NCBI GenBank assembly: GCA_001643675.2
Contig: LSRY02000006.1
Location: forward strand, 312,501-376,500
DNA length: 64,000 nt
Origin: Monocercomonoides exilis
Lineage: Eukaryota; Preaxostyla; Oxymonadida; Polymastigidae
Reading direction: 5' to 3'
Made by a program: the position numbers and the translations under genes
Part shown: one piece after another, positions 48,901-58,283 of the stretch
How positions within the stretch are numbered: position 1 is the first letter of the stretch
How the letters are laid out: the number at the start of each line of letters is the position of its first letter
The notes under the pieces: model-generated
Database searches by the model: none
Seen by the model: only the letters and a program-made list of their open reading frames with translations
What the model was told of the DNA's origin: nothing

Positions 48901-51900
48901 TATGACTCGTGGGTTTGTGGGCTTGACTATTTTCCATGCAAAACGATCACAAAGGCAGCACAAAACAGATTCAGCTCGTCAAAGAAGAACATTGTGTTGG
49001 ATCCTGGATTTGAGTTGGCAGAAGTTGTCTCTATGGCAGGATCATATGAGTGGGAGGTGTATTGCGGGATAAACAAGACGGAAGTGAATGTGAAGGTTCC
49101 GAGTGAAATGACATCTTCGCATTTGATAATTGTTGAGAGCAAAAGTTCCATAAAGAACGTTGCCTTCCAAATTCCATTTCTGTTGTCAAGTGCAACATCA
49201 CTCATTGCTTTGACCAGCTCATCACTCACACTCACAGACTGTTCAGTTGCTCATTTGTCAGAGAGCACATCGAGTGTTTCCTTTGGATACAGCATTGTGA
49301 ATGTACAGAGTGGGAGTCTGAAAATGGAACGATTTGTGATGGAGGAAGGGCTGACATTCAATGGTCATTCAGCCATTGAATTTTGTGAAGGAATGACGAG
49401 TGTGATTTGTTCAGGATGCAATATCAGTGGAGTTGTGAAGAATAGTGGAGATGGAGGATGGATGAAAGGAACAGTTGGAACGAGTGGAACATTGGCAGTT
49501 GATGGATGCAATGTGAATGGGTGCAGTTGTGGTGGTGGAAAGGGAGGAGGAATATATGTTGAATTGAAGGGAAATGGGAAAGTGGTTGTGAATGGAACGA
49601 GTGTGATTGATGGGAATAAGGCAGAGAATAATGGAGGGAATGGAGGGAATGGAGGGAGAGGAGGGAGAGGAGGAGGGATGTTTGTGCTGATGGAGGGTGG
49701 GGGATGTGGATTGACAATTGGGCAGAATGTTGAGTTTTCGAAAGTGAGGGAGAATGTGGCAGAATATGGGAAGGATGTGTTTGTTCATTGTGGGAGTGGA
49801 GTGTTTTTGGAGTCAAAAGTGAATGCACAATCATTTGCATTCTTTGACACAAGCGCCATTCCATCAGATGTGCTGAAGCTGAGTGGGAGTGAAAATGGGG
49901 ATGAAAGTGGAGTGATTCCGCTGTTTGTGTATTTGTGCTCAATGGGGACAAAGGTGATTGTTGATGGGAGTGGCAGAAATGGGATGGACCACAGCCATTG
50001 TGGATTTGATGGATTCAGGTGTCAGACAGTTGATTATTGTGCGAATTCAAGGTTGAGTGAAAGTTCAAATGAAATTGAGGTTGTCTCATCTTCGTCAATA
50101 AGGGATGAAATTAAAATTTCTTTATTTGGTGTGAGTATTTCAGGCAGAATAGTGTCATCATCATCAGAGGAAGGGGAGAGGAAGCAGGTGAATGTGAGTG
50201 ATGAAGGATCAGCCACACAAGATTGGCTTGTGGGATGTTCGAGTTCACTGGCAATGAGCAGACTTTCATTTGTTGTGAAAGATCAGTTGAATTCAAGGAG
50301 AAAAGCATTCGTTCATTCAACATTAACAATCAACATGACAAACTGTTCAATCTCATTTGAGAGTGGGGCATTGACTGATGGAAAGATCGGATATAATGCG
50401 ATAAACATTGAGGGGGGAGAACTGATTGTTGATGGATTTGTGATGGAAGGGGGAGTGACACTGACAATGAGTGGGAAATCTCCAGTTGCTATTTCAAATG
50501 GAGTTGAATTGGAGATTTTGAATAGCAGGGTGATTGGAGTGGAGGTGAATGTGGCAGGTGGAAGTGGAGGAGGGGGATGTTTGAATGTTGGGATGAAGGA
50601 AGGTGGATGTGTGAATATTGAAGAAAGCAATTTGTCCTCGATCTGCTCAGGTGGAAGTGAGATGAAAGGAGGAGGGATGATGATATCAGTTGGAAGTGAA
50701 GGGAGTTTGGAAATGAAAAATGTGAATTTGTCTGAATGTGAAGTTCCATCAGAGGATAGTTCAGAGAAAAAAGGAGGATTAGGAGGAGCGGTATTCGCTG
50801 AACTGCCTGATCAAATGGGATCATTTGTGCTCGAAGGAATGAAATTTGAGGGATGTGATGCCTGGAAAGGGAAGAACATGTTTGTTTCAGGATGGGTTCT
50901 GAGCAAGATTGTGAACAAGGAGCACTTCAAATGGGAGATAAAGGAAGAAGAGTTGGGATCATTGGATGAGCTGTGTGGATGGGAGAGGAAGACAACAGGA
51001 GAGGGATATGTGATTCCATTGGTTGTGTATTTGTGGTCTAATTGGAGTGGGAATGGGTTTGTTTCGAAAGATGGAGGAGGAGACTTCAGTGGATGTGGCT
51101 TTTCTGAAGCACCATGTTCATCGATTGACCACCTGATATCACTGAGATATGAACCACTTGATGAAGGTGAATCCCACATCAGCATTGTGGATTCTGGGTT
51201 GCTGAGACATTCCATATCATTTTATTCCTCATCCACACAGGCTTCACAAGATTCAGAGTCACAAAAAATGGTGATTGAAGGAACAAAGAAAGGTACAGCA
51301 GTGATTATCAGCGATGAAGATGAGAATGATGCAAATGGCAGTCCATTAATATCATCAAGTGCGAGTCTCACACTAGCAAATCTATCATTCTCAAATCCAA
51401 ATCCAAATATTCATCATGAGGTATTGATCGAATCATCCGGAGCAAACATCTGTTTGTCAGTCGTGGATTGCTCATTTGGTTCATTGAATGGAATGGCAGA
51501 TGCAGGATTTTGTGTGATGAAAGTGAATGGAGGCAGAGTTGTTGTTCAAGGATGTTCGATGGATGCGGTTGACAAATTGAAAGGGTTCATCGCTTTCAGC
51601 GCAACAGCAACAAGGGAGGTGACTGTGGAGGATGTGAATATCTCGAATGTTGGGGTGAAAGAGAGAAGTCTGATATCGATGTTTGAGGATGAGCAGACGA
51701 ATGGGATGAAAACAAAAAGAGGGATAAACAGGGGAGAAAACAGGCATTCAAACAACGAAAAAGTGGTGATAAAAGTGAATGGGTCTTCGTTCACAAACAT
51801 CACAAATGGAGAAAACAGAGCAGGGGTGTTGAGTGCGGATTCATTTGCGAGGGCAATGGAGTGTGTGTTGGAGGGGTGTTCGGTTTCGAGTTGCAGGAGT

Positions 51901-54900
51901 GAAATGAGCGAGGAAGGAGGAGGGATGAAAGTGTGCTTGAAGAGAGGAGAATCAGAAGTGAGGGTTGTTGGATGCTCGTTGGGGATGTGCTCGTGCTCGG
52001 GGGTGAAGGGGAGAGGAGGAGGGGTGATGGTTGATGCGCTTGACCCGAATGAGGGTGGAGCCAGTGGATTCGGGCCTGTTGGGATAAGGATGGAGAATGT
52101 GAGGTTTGGGGGCAACGAGGCATTTGTGGGGAAGGATGTGTTCATCAGATGCGAGTCGATTGCCGAACAGATCAATGAGACATTGTTTGTGCTGGATCTC
52201 AGCCAGGATGCCCTGAAATCCTCCAACTCCATCTGTGGGTCAGACAAGGAGAGGGATGATGTTGATCTGATCCCTCTGATCACATTCTATTACGGCCAGC
52301 AGGTGTTTGTCTCTGCAAGTGGAAGAGATGACAGACAATGTGGGGCACAGAACAATCCTTGCCTGAGCATTGGCAGCGCTGTGAAGCACATTCAAAGAGG
52401 CATTGCAAATATGCTTCTGATTGATGGAGAAGGGGTGATTGGGGGAGTGTGTGTGATTGGGGATATGAATGTGAAGAGTCTGAAGAAGACTCGATCGATA
52501 ATCCATCTTGATGGAAAGATGGAGGCTGTGGGGGATGAAGGGAGTGTGGTTGTGTTTGTGAATGAAAGTGCTGTGGGGAAATGTGAATTCTTGTTTGGGT
52601 TGAGCTTTGAATCAGAGCATTCATGCATTGTGAAAGTGAAGAATGGAACATTGGGGGTGAGTGAGTGTTGGTGGAAGAGTGTTGGAATGATGATGCTTTT
52701 GAACAGCACAATTGTGGAAGTGGAGGGGGGAGAGCTGGAGATGGAGAAATGTGTTGTCAGCTGTGTTTCCACTTCACGAGAGATATTGTCAGTCTGTGAA
52801 GGGAGCAAGGCTGCGATATATCAGCTGAGGATGAGCGATATCGAGAGCGAGGATGGAGGGATTGTTGATGCGAATAAAGCAAAGATGGAGGCGAAGGAGA
52901 TGTCGATGAGCAACATCACCAGACAGAACAGAGGGAGCATTGTGAAGATCGTGGAATGTGCAGAAAGAGTGGATTTGATGAATTGCTCGATGAGGATGTG
53001 TTTGGGAAAAGAAGAGAGAGGATGGATGGTGAGTGTGTGCAAGTGTGAAAGTGTGAATGTTGATTGTTGTGAGTTTGATGGAGAAGAGAAAGAGAATGAA
53101 AAGAGATCAAGAAATGAGCAGGATGAAGGAGAAAGAAGAGAGGAGATATGCAAGTGGAATGGCTCAATGGTTGAATTTGAGAAGAGTGAAGTGGAGATGA
53201 AAGTGACTTCGATGAGAAACAGCATGAAAGGGGGATTGTCAGTGAGTGGAGGAAATGTGGTGATTGAGAAAGGAGAGTTTGTGAGCAACAATCCATCGAT
53301 TGGAAAATATCCCTCAGCTCGGAGAAACATATTGTGCTCGGATTCTGCTCAGCTGAATATCATGAGCTTGAAGGGAGGAGATGGGCAAGAGAAGAACACC
53401 TCCCTTTGGATTCTGAATGATGAATGCAGTTTGATGGGGATTGTTGAGGAGCGAGCATCGCCATTGTTCATCCCCACACTGCGAAGGGTGGAGACAGAGG
53501 AGAAGGAAGGGGTGCTGGATGTTGTGTTCAGGGGCACACTTCTTCTGCCATGCAACCTGTCGTTTCGGGTTGTTTCGTCGGTGGGGGATGTGGAGCAGAT
53601 GGAGACTCACGAGATAAGTGAGTCTGGGTTTGTGAGTGAAGAGGAAGTGCATGGCACAACTGGGTTGGAGATGGTGAGGGGAGCAGAGGCGAGTGCAGAA
53701 GTGAGGGTGTGCATCTTGTTTGGGGATGGCCATTCTCCCTCGGCAACTGAGTCGTTCATCCTGAAGAACAGGAGCGAGACTGATCCAAAGGGAGATGAAA
53801 GGATTGTTGAAGGAGGAAAAGAAGGAAAATCGATCTGGCCGATAATTGTTGTTATATTGGTTGTTATATTATTCATTGTTCTGATTGTATCTGTTGTTTT
53901 GGCCGTTCGATGGCGAAAACAAAAGAGAAGAACAGAAGAGTTGGAGATAATTGTGGAAGACACAGTGAAGAAGGATCCGAAGGCGTTTGAAATGGTGACG
54001 ATGGAGATGTCGCCTGAGGAGCAGTGGAGAAGAGCAGAGAGGGAGGCAGAGAAGAGGAATGATGAAAAAATAAAGAAGAGGGTGTATGGGAAGCAGATGC
54101 AGCATTCGGAGTCTGAAGAGCATCTTCTGTCTGAGAGTGGATCGACTGAATACATCCTTGGAAGGGACTCAGATAAGATCCCTCAATGGGCACTGGAGAA
54201 GGTTGATGAGAAGGAAGAGGAAGAAGAGGAAACAAGGAAGAGAACTCCTTCTCCATCCATCTCATCCACTTCAACAACTGATTCTGATTCGACTTTTGTT
54301 CGAGGAGAGGATCTTTGCCCAACCACATCATCAATGTCGAATCTGGTGGATGCAATGGCCTGCTCTTCACCTCATGAAAAGTTGATTGTGGACTTGAGGG
54401 ATTCTCTGTTCATGTTGCTCCATGGAAGGAATAAGACAAAGGAGATGACGATTGGCACTCTGCAGGAGAGGGAGCAGACAGCTGCTCAGATCCTGTTCTG
54501 GGTGGCAAATGGAGCTCTTCATTCATTTGATGAAATGGAAAATCCTCTCCAATCATTATCCAGTTTGAGTCCTCACATTGTATTGTTCTCGGAGCATATG
54601 GTCATCTGCATTGTGATGCATTCAGACCTTTTATCAGATGATGACTCAGATTCATCATCGATCTCCTCGTCAACTGTTGTGACTTCTGCAAGTGATGATG
54701 ACGACGAAGATGATGACTCCCTGCCCTCGTCTGCCTTTGAGGATGAGGATGACTTTAAAAAAGAGTGTTTGAGGTGGAAGGCGCCAGAGCTGCTGATCAA
54801 CAAGAAGATGGGTGCAACCAAGGAGTCGGTGGCATTCTCGATCGGGATGATGTTGTGGGAGTGTCTGACGCTCCAGATTCCGTTTGGTGATTATGAGGCA

Positions 54901-55185
54901 GAGGTGGCAGGGCAGAAGATCGTGAATGGGGAGAGGCCAGTCCTGGGCAGCGCGGGGCAATCGTCGTTCTGCTCTGTGGTTGAAAACTGCCTCAACAGCC
55001 TTTCGCAGAAGCGCCCATCCCTCACAACCCTCAAAAGAGAGCTCTTCCTGCATTTTCCGCCGGGAGCGATGGTCCTCACAGCCTCAGATGCCATCGATCG
55101 CACAGTGGATAGCCAGCAGTCTGGAAGAGGTGCTTCGAGTGAACTTGCTTGCAGCGAAAGCGAAATACTTGAAAATCGCTGCTGA
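45940..55185 (+). CDS. Beta-helix surface receptor 2 with cytoplasmic pseudokinase
   Basis: One intronless frame of 3081 residues starting at an ATG followed by a signal peptide (MPSGICYLVFFIHLHC). An upstream in-frame ATG at 45910 is less suited. The ectodomain (to about 2635) has GGGI/GGGM beta-helix turns and N-glycosylation sites. Five Cys modules, CGVNKLKPCKTI, CGLDYFPCKTI, CGFDGFRCQTV, CGFSEAPCSSI and CGAQNNPCLSI, lie at about 47811, 48914, 49998, 51093 and 52337. The shared juxtamembrane domain (NDECSLMG, SPLFIPTL, GTLLLPCNLSF) precedes the helix IWPIIVVILVVILFIVLIVS (about 2631-2656). The tail contains a TKL-like kinase C-lobe: WKAPELL, FSIGMMLWECLTLQIPFG and KRPSLTTLKREL. The HRD loop is replaced by SLSSLSPHIVLF and DFG is missing, so no catalysis is expected. 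Confidence 0.87.
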   Translation: MPSGICYLVFFIHLHCTHMCSTDYEEDRKEGTEEFEKEIFQDSFISNEIQSRNMHEKNATEKRFRAYSIQKEDFDVVNSKNEIKFDVENKKRRKPLRCVESAQKHWSSNNDVEESWIEGCLKMMNSSVLWADVTIVERTNNCVIEAKQKSFVEMRGCILSIGEENSPLKLTGSCAVLVNVTLASSIQHLHSIPPLFASERSENQFEFFGSISMCFSRFSSFMVSRPPFLSSAFIESISLSNLNFFNISTIPAKTESHSTCQCGKATSMNSCSFHSVCDVDDGGIMPSINNPLTSLTASNASFVGCCRTRNVEFIGSKEKKKYPGRQNETDDGQNTFIWCEWNGSKTTGTSNSVSDRVSSGGAICMNNINSGELSVSHSLFYNCFAYSRGGGIMCHTIKSVHIENNAFNVCTAQNQYGGGMYAGVIISCIQISECEFLKCKAQSEGGGLLLHTVGISGPGCVEEEKGEGESACVFECSFISCTIEDIAGGGIFCKNISFAQFKMRNVQFALCAAGSQGGGLFFSPWQQSFPSNDHYFFFLFFHKCRTESAPYGHDVLYEDYFYLYRNLENPFYECYTTNTDEKRVCYYYYSDGNWIDLESQKKGWLKNGVMDKFVGETGNNTNKWCGVNKLKPCKTIGFAVQNTIFDVTSNIILAEGNHTSEATKIEIGTKKISVIGKGREASLIGTGTLSEAGALFSVSTGHLGMSNLKIDCDSNASPSPSVVVVTDGGGSLSLEDILITMSNTGEYVISSSVFVVSLSQLSMVDVEIKEINISQSLFSEPVLSSSSSSSSALLLTTATSKESSLANITVKNVKLESGDGVVVAKSVAEEETLAVWNTTFEDCECERGSGGGLKIKLESATSKFRMGQTASSSGGTTAFSQCCCSGNGGGVMMWLAENSFDFEISSVSFMNCDAGLGGKDVFVNGSRLVNGTITTTKLNVEHNGSIYDELMGYDRNEEEMGIFPLNVFFDAISGAAHVGKKKDGYGGYDSWVCGLDYFPCKTITKAAQNRFSSSKKNIVLDPGFELAEVVSMAGSYEWEVYCGINKTEVNVKVPSEMTSSHLIIVESKSSIKNVAFQIPFLLSSATSLIALTSSSLTLTDCSVAHLSESTSSVSFGYSIVNVQSGSLKMERFVMEEGLTFNGHSAIEFCEGMTSVICSGCNISGVVKNSGDGGWMKGTVGTSGTLAVDGCNVNGCSCGGGKGGGIYVELKGNGKVVVNGTSVIDGNKAENNGGNGGNGGRGGRGGGMFVLMEGGGCGLTIGQNVEFSKVRENVAEYGKDVFVHCGSGVFLESKVNAQSFAFFDTSAIPSDVLKLSGSENGDESGVIPLFVYLCSMGTKVIVDGSGRNGMDHSHCGFDGFRCQTVDYCANSRLSESSNEIEVVSSSSIRDEIKISLFGVSISGRIVSSSSEEGERKQVNVSDEGSATQDWLVGCSSSLAMSRLSFVVKDQLNSRRKAFVHSTLTINMTNCSISFESGALTDGKIGYNAINIEGGELIVDGFVMEGGVTLTMSGKSPVAISNGVELEILNSRVIGVEVNVAGGSGGGGCLNVGMKEGGCVNIEESNLSSICSGGSEMKGGGMMISVGSEGSLEMKNVNLSECEVPSEDSSEKKGGLGGAVFAELPDQMGSFVLEGMKFEGCDAWKGKNMFVSGWVLSKIVNKEHFKWEIKEEELGSLDELCGWERKTTGEGYVIPLVVYLWSNWSGNGFVSKDGGGDFSGCGFSEAPCSSIDHLISLRYEPLDEGESHISIVDSGLLRHSISFYSSSTQASQDSESQKMVIEGTKKGTAVIISDEDENDANGSPLISSSASLTLANLSFSNPNPNIHHEVLIESSGANICLSVVDCSFGSLNGMADAGFCVMKVNGGRVVVQGCSMDAVDKLKGFIAFSATATREVTVEDVNISNVGVKERSLISMFEDEQTNGMKTKRGINRGENRHSNNEKVVIKVNGSSFTNITNGENRAGVLSADSFARAMECVLEGCSVSSCRSEMSEEGGGMKVCLKRGESEVRVVGCSLGMCSCSGVKGRGGGVMVDALDPNEGGASGFGPVGIRMENVRFGGNEAFVGKDVFIRCESIAEQINETLFVLDLSQDALKSSNSICGSDKERDDVDLIPLITFYYGQQVFVSASGRDDRQCGAQNNPCLSIGSAVKHIQRGIANMLLIDGEGVIGGVCVIGDMNVKSLKKTRSIIHLDGKMEAVGDEGSVVVFVNESAVGKCEFLFGLSFESEHSCIVKVKNGTLGVSECWWKSVGMMMLLNSTIVEVEGGELEMEKCVVSCVSTSREILSVCEGSKAAIYQLRMSDIESEDGGIVDANKAKMEAKEMSMSNITRQNRGSIVKIVECAERVDLMNCSMRMCLGKEERGWMVSVCKCESVNVDCCEFDGEEKENEKRSRNEQDEGERREEICKWNGSMVEFEKSEVEMKVTSMRNSMKGGLSVSGGNVVIEKGEFVSNNPSIGKYPSARRNILCSDSAQLNIMSLKGGDGQEKNTSLWILNDECSLMGIVEERASPLFIPTLRRVETEEKEGVLDVVFRGTLLLPCNLSFRVVSSVGDVEQMETHEISESGFVSEEEVHGTTGLEMVRGAEASAEVRVCILFGDGHSPSATESFILKNRSETDPKGDERIVEGGKEGKSIWPIIVVILVVILFIVLIVSVVLAVRWRKQKRRTEELEIIVEDTVKKDPKAFEMVTMEMSPEEQWRRAEREAEKRNDEKIKKRVYGKQMQHSESEEHLLSESGSTEYILGRDSDKIPQWALEKVDEKEEEEEETRKRTPSPSISSTSTTDSDSTFVRGEDLCPTTSSMSNLVDAMACSSPHEKLIVDLRDSLFMLLHGRNKTKEMTIGTLQEREQTAAQILFWVANGALHSFDEMENPLQSLSSLSPHIVLFSEHMVICIVMHSDLLSDDDSDSSSISSSTVVTSASDDDDEDDDSLPSSAFEDEDDFKKECLRWKAPELLINKKMGATKESVAFSIGMMLWECLTLQIPFGDYEAEVAGQKIVNGERPVLGSAGQSSFCSVVENCLNSLSQKRPSLTTLKRELFLHFPPGAMVLTASDAIDRTVDSQQSGRGASSELACSESEILENRC

Positions 55186-57140
55186 CAGCAGGGCACGATC
55201 AAAGTGGGACTGACTCTTCAACTGCCCATTTTTCTCGTATTTCTGTCTGCTTCAAGCACATCGCAATGCAGCATTCCTTATATTTCTTTTCTTTTCTTTT
55301 TTTGATGTTTTGTGCCAAATGGCTTTTGTTTTTGACTTTCCTATTTTTTTTTCCCTGTTCCATTTGAATGTCTTCACATCACCATCCATCCTTTTCCTGT
55401 TCATAGGCTTGAAGCAACCCTTCATTTCCCAGTGCTGCTTCTTTCCTGCCATTCCATCCCTCATGTCCTTTTGCACTTCCACAGAAAAAAACCCCAAAAA
55501 ATTAATCTCGACAATATTGAATCAAAGACAATATCGAAGCTTTTTGTGCAAGAGTGAGAGAGAGTCAGCCTTCAAAAAGAGTTGAAGCAAACGAACAAAA
55601 GCGATTCCAGATAAATCTTGAATGGACCATGTGCCGTTTCTGCCCATTCCTGAATTCTTCCATCAAGTCACGACACATGCACATATACAGAGAGAAAGAA
55701 ATGCATTTCTTTTCTCTCCAAAACAAAGATCGGGCAAGATTCGCATTGCCGCTCACACATCAAGCGATAGAATGAAACACTGATGAAAAACACAAAATCC
55801 TTCTGGCTTCCAAAACCTCCAGCTTTGCTTTTCCCCTTCGTGTCATCGCAATTCTGCGACCTGCCACCAATAAATCAATAAAAATGACTCGCCTCAAGTC
55901 CGTTTTGCTGAGCACTTCACGAAAACGCTTTTGATCCAATTTTCAGGAATGAAAATCGAAATGCCTCCTCAAATCAAAAATAACAAAGATGTTTGGCAAA
56001 TGTTTTTTTTCCCTCTATTTCTGCTTCGCTGTTGGCTTTGCTTCTTCAGATAGAATGAAGCACTTTCAAGAGAAAATAAAAGGTTTTCTGATGTGTATTG
56101 AAATGAATGATGCTCCATTTCATGGATTCCATCCATCTGAGCCTTTTGAGCCAAAACTCACAAATGACCAATTGATTGGAAATGCACCAAAAAAAAGAAA
56201 ATCGAATATCCCTTCGACCTTGCTGCCTCGTGTCGGCTCGAGCATTCCCAGCTTCGCAAATGCCCCTTCCCATGAGCAACTCCCTTGCTTTGCTGCTTTT
56301 CACGCCTCTCCAAATCCGAAGGTCAAAAATAGATATACGACGGAATCCTCCCGTTCGTGTCCCAGACCCAAAGCATGTTCCTCCCGAGCCGTTAGCAAAC
56401 AATTCGAGCAGTGTATTCAACAAGTCGGTCAAAAAAATAAAAAAATGATGATGTTTCAACTCGAATCGTGGCTTCTTCATCGCTTGTTTGGGTCGCAATT
56501 GCGGAGCACAAAATCAATTATAACATCTTTATTCTTGCCGTCCCTTTTTTTGCTCCAGAAAAACACCACAGCCGCTGGGCGCCTCCAACAGTTTGCTTTT
56601 TCATCCATTCCGTGAAACGCAGTGTCATTTGGCAATAAAGCGTCCACCACTCATTTCCTCTCCGAAACAAATAGCATGTGGCAGTTGCACGAAAAAACGA
56701 TCATGTCCGTGCAGCAATGCTTGCATCGCCTTTTTCTTCAAATGGTTTTTCGTTTTTTCTCAAGCAATCCAAAAAAAAGATGAGTTCAACAACTGCAAGT
56801 GTGGCACTGCTACCTGAATGCAGCAAATGCAGAATGGCTCCCATCCTCGACATTGGGTCACTTTCCGTTTCCTTCAGCAGGCTCAATAAAAGACATCTTC
56901 AGTTATTGTCAATTTATTCATCGTCGCATGAATGTTTCTCTGTTAATAATTCCATTCCTCTGAAAACAAAATCGCATGCGCCATCGTTGCATCGAGCGCA
57001 TTTTGCATGTCTCGGCTGTGCTCGGTGAAATCTCAATTTCATTGCAAAGATTAATGGCAGCATAAATCAACCCCAGCGCAGCGTCGCTTCAGCTTTTCGA
57101 CCCATTTCCAGAAGTGATGACAACCATTGGGCAAATATAA
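55186..57140. other. Gene-poor block of distinct base composition
   Basis: This stretch after receptor 2 is visibly richer in C and G than other intergenic DNA in the window and keeps several medium-length frames open on both strands. No frame shows a recognised domain or a convincing set of splice sites, apart from the weak candidate at 55989. It may hold a long 3' untranslated region, a relic or an RNA gene. Confidence 0.5.
55989..56615 (+). CDS. Hypothetical secreted basic protein
   Basis: A 208-residue frame beginning with a good signal-peptide pattern (MFGKCFFSLYFCFAVGFASS). The mature part is basic, rich in Ser, Pro, Lys and Cys (SSRSCPRPKACSSRAVSKQF), and has a hydrophobic stretch near the C-terminus (ITSLFLPSLFLLQ). 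No relatives were recognised. A second frame on the same strand, 56176-56448, is equally protein-like, so coding status is uncertain. Confidence 0.3.
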   Translation: MFGKCFFSLYFCFAVGFASSDRMKHFQEKIKGFLMCIEMNDAPFHGFHPSEPFEPKLTNDQLIGNAPKKRKSNIPSTLLPRVGSSIPSFANAPSHEQLPCFAAFHASPNPKVKNRYTTESSRSCPRPKACSSRAVSKQFEQCIQQVGQKNKKMMMFQLESWLLHRLFGSQLRSTKSIITSLFLPSLFLLQKNTTAAGRLQQFAFSSIP

Positions 57141-58283
57141 TGAAAGACAGGCCTTAGCCTTTGCAGTTGCAAAAATACTTTTTCGATTGATCAATCTCAT
57201 TAACTATTTTATTTCAGTCCACACAAAAATTATTTTCTGAGCGGACATATTTTTCTTTTTTGGAATCAAACTAATAGATTGAAGTGGTTTGGTCAATAGC
57301 GTGAAGCATTTCCGTTGAAAACTGTTTCAAAAATTAAAAAAAAAATGAATTTTATTCAATTTTCATTGAAAAGTCATTATTCGGTGATTATTGTTGAAAT
57401 GATATTTTTGTATTTCCATTTAAAGAATTGATTGCCCCCTTCAGCTGATTACATTGATATTCCAATGTGTGGCAAATTGTTCTGTCCAAAGTTATTAATT
57501 ACAGAGCAAACCAACGAATGCTGCAAACAATAATAGAAGTTTGCCATTGTTATTTTCCCCATTTGGAGGAAAATTTTTTGTTCACCTGTCTTATTATTGT
57601 TCGAGATTATAAATTATTAAAGAAAATCATTTTTTCTTTCCACGCGCTTTATTTATTTATTTATTTCTTTATTAGCATACATTCTTCCTGTGCTTGAATA
57701 AGACAAATAATATTTTTTGTGCAACATATTTGACAGGAAATATTGAAAAACTATCAATGAACATTTTTGTCTTTTGAAATCCACATATCATCAGTTTTTT
57801 CTTTTTCTTTGTTTCTTTCACATCCCTCCTTATAATTTCAAAAAAGAATTATCTTCTGTTTCTTTCTGCATTTTTTGGAAAAAAGATAATCTTCGGACTT
57901 TTGCATAAAACATTCATTAAAATCATTTCGTTGCATTTTTTTTTTTGAGTTATCTTATAATGGTGTAAGCTTTCAAAACTATTTTCCAACGAATACATTG
58001 CTTTCTTTCTATCATTATACATCATTTCATAATTATCTCACTTCAATCGATAAGCAGATTCGCTTTTAAAAAATAAATATTTAGAACATTCCAATCTTAA
58101 TAAATATCTTTGTTAATAAACATAAAAGAGTGAATATTGCATCTATCGATTTGAATTATTATGTGTATCTTATGACTGATACTCATTCGATTTTAAATTG
58201 TCTCTTTCATAAACCATTATTATTTTCAAATTATATGAAAATTTTATATTATCTGCTCTAGTTTCGGTGAAAATATCAAATAA
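57141..58283. other. AT-rich intergenic, upstream of receptor 3
   Basis: Base composition drops sharply to AT-rich after about 57140. No gene seen; contains the promoter of receptor 3. Confidence 0.6.
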
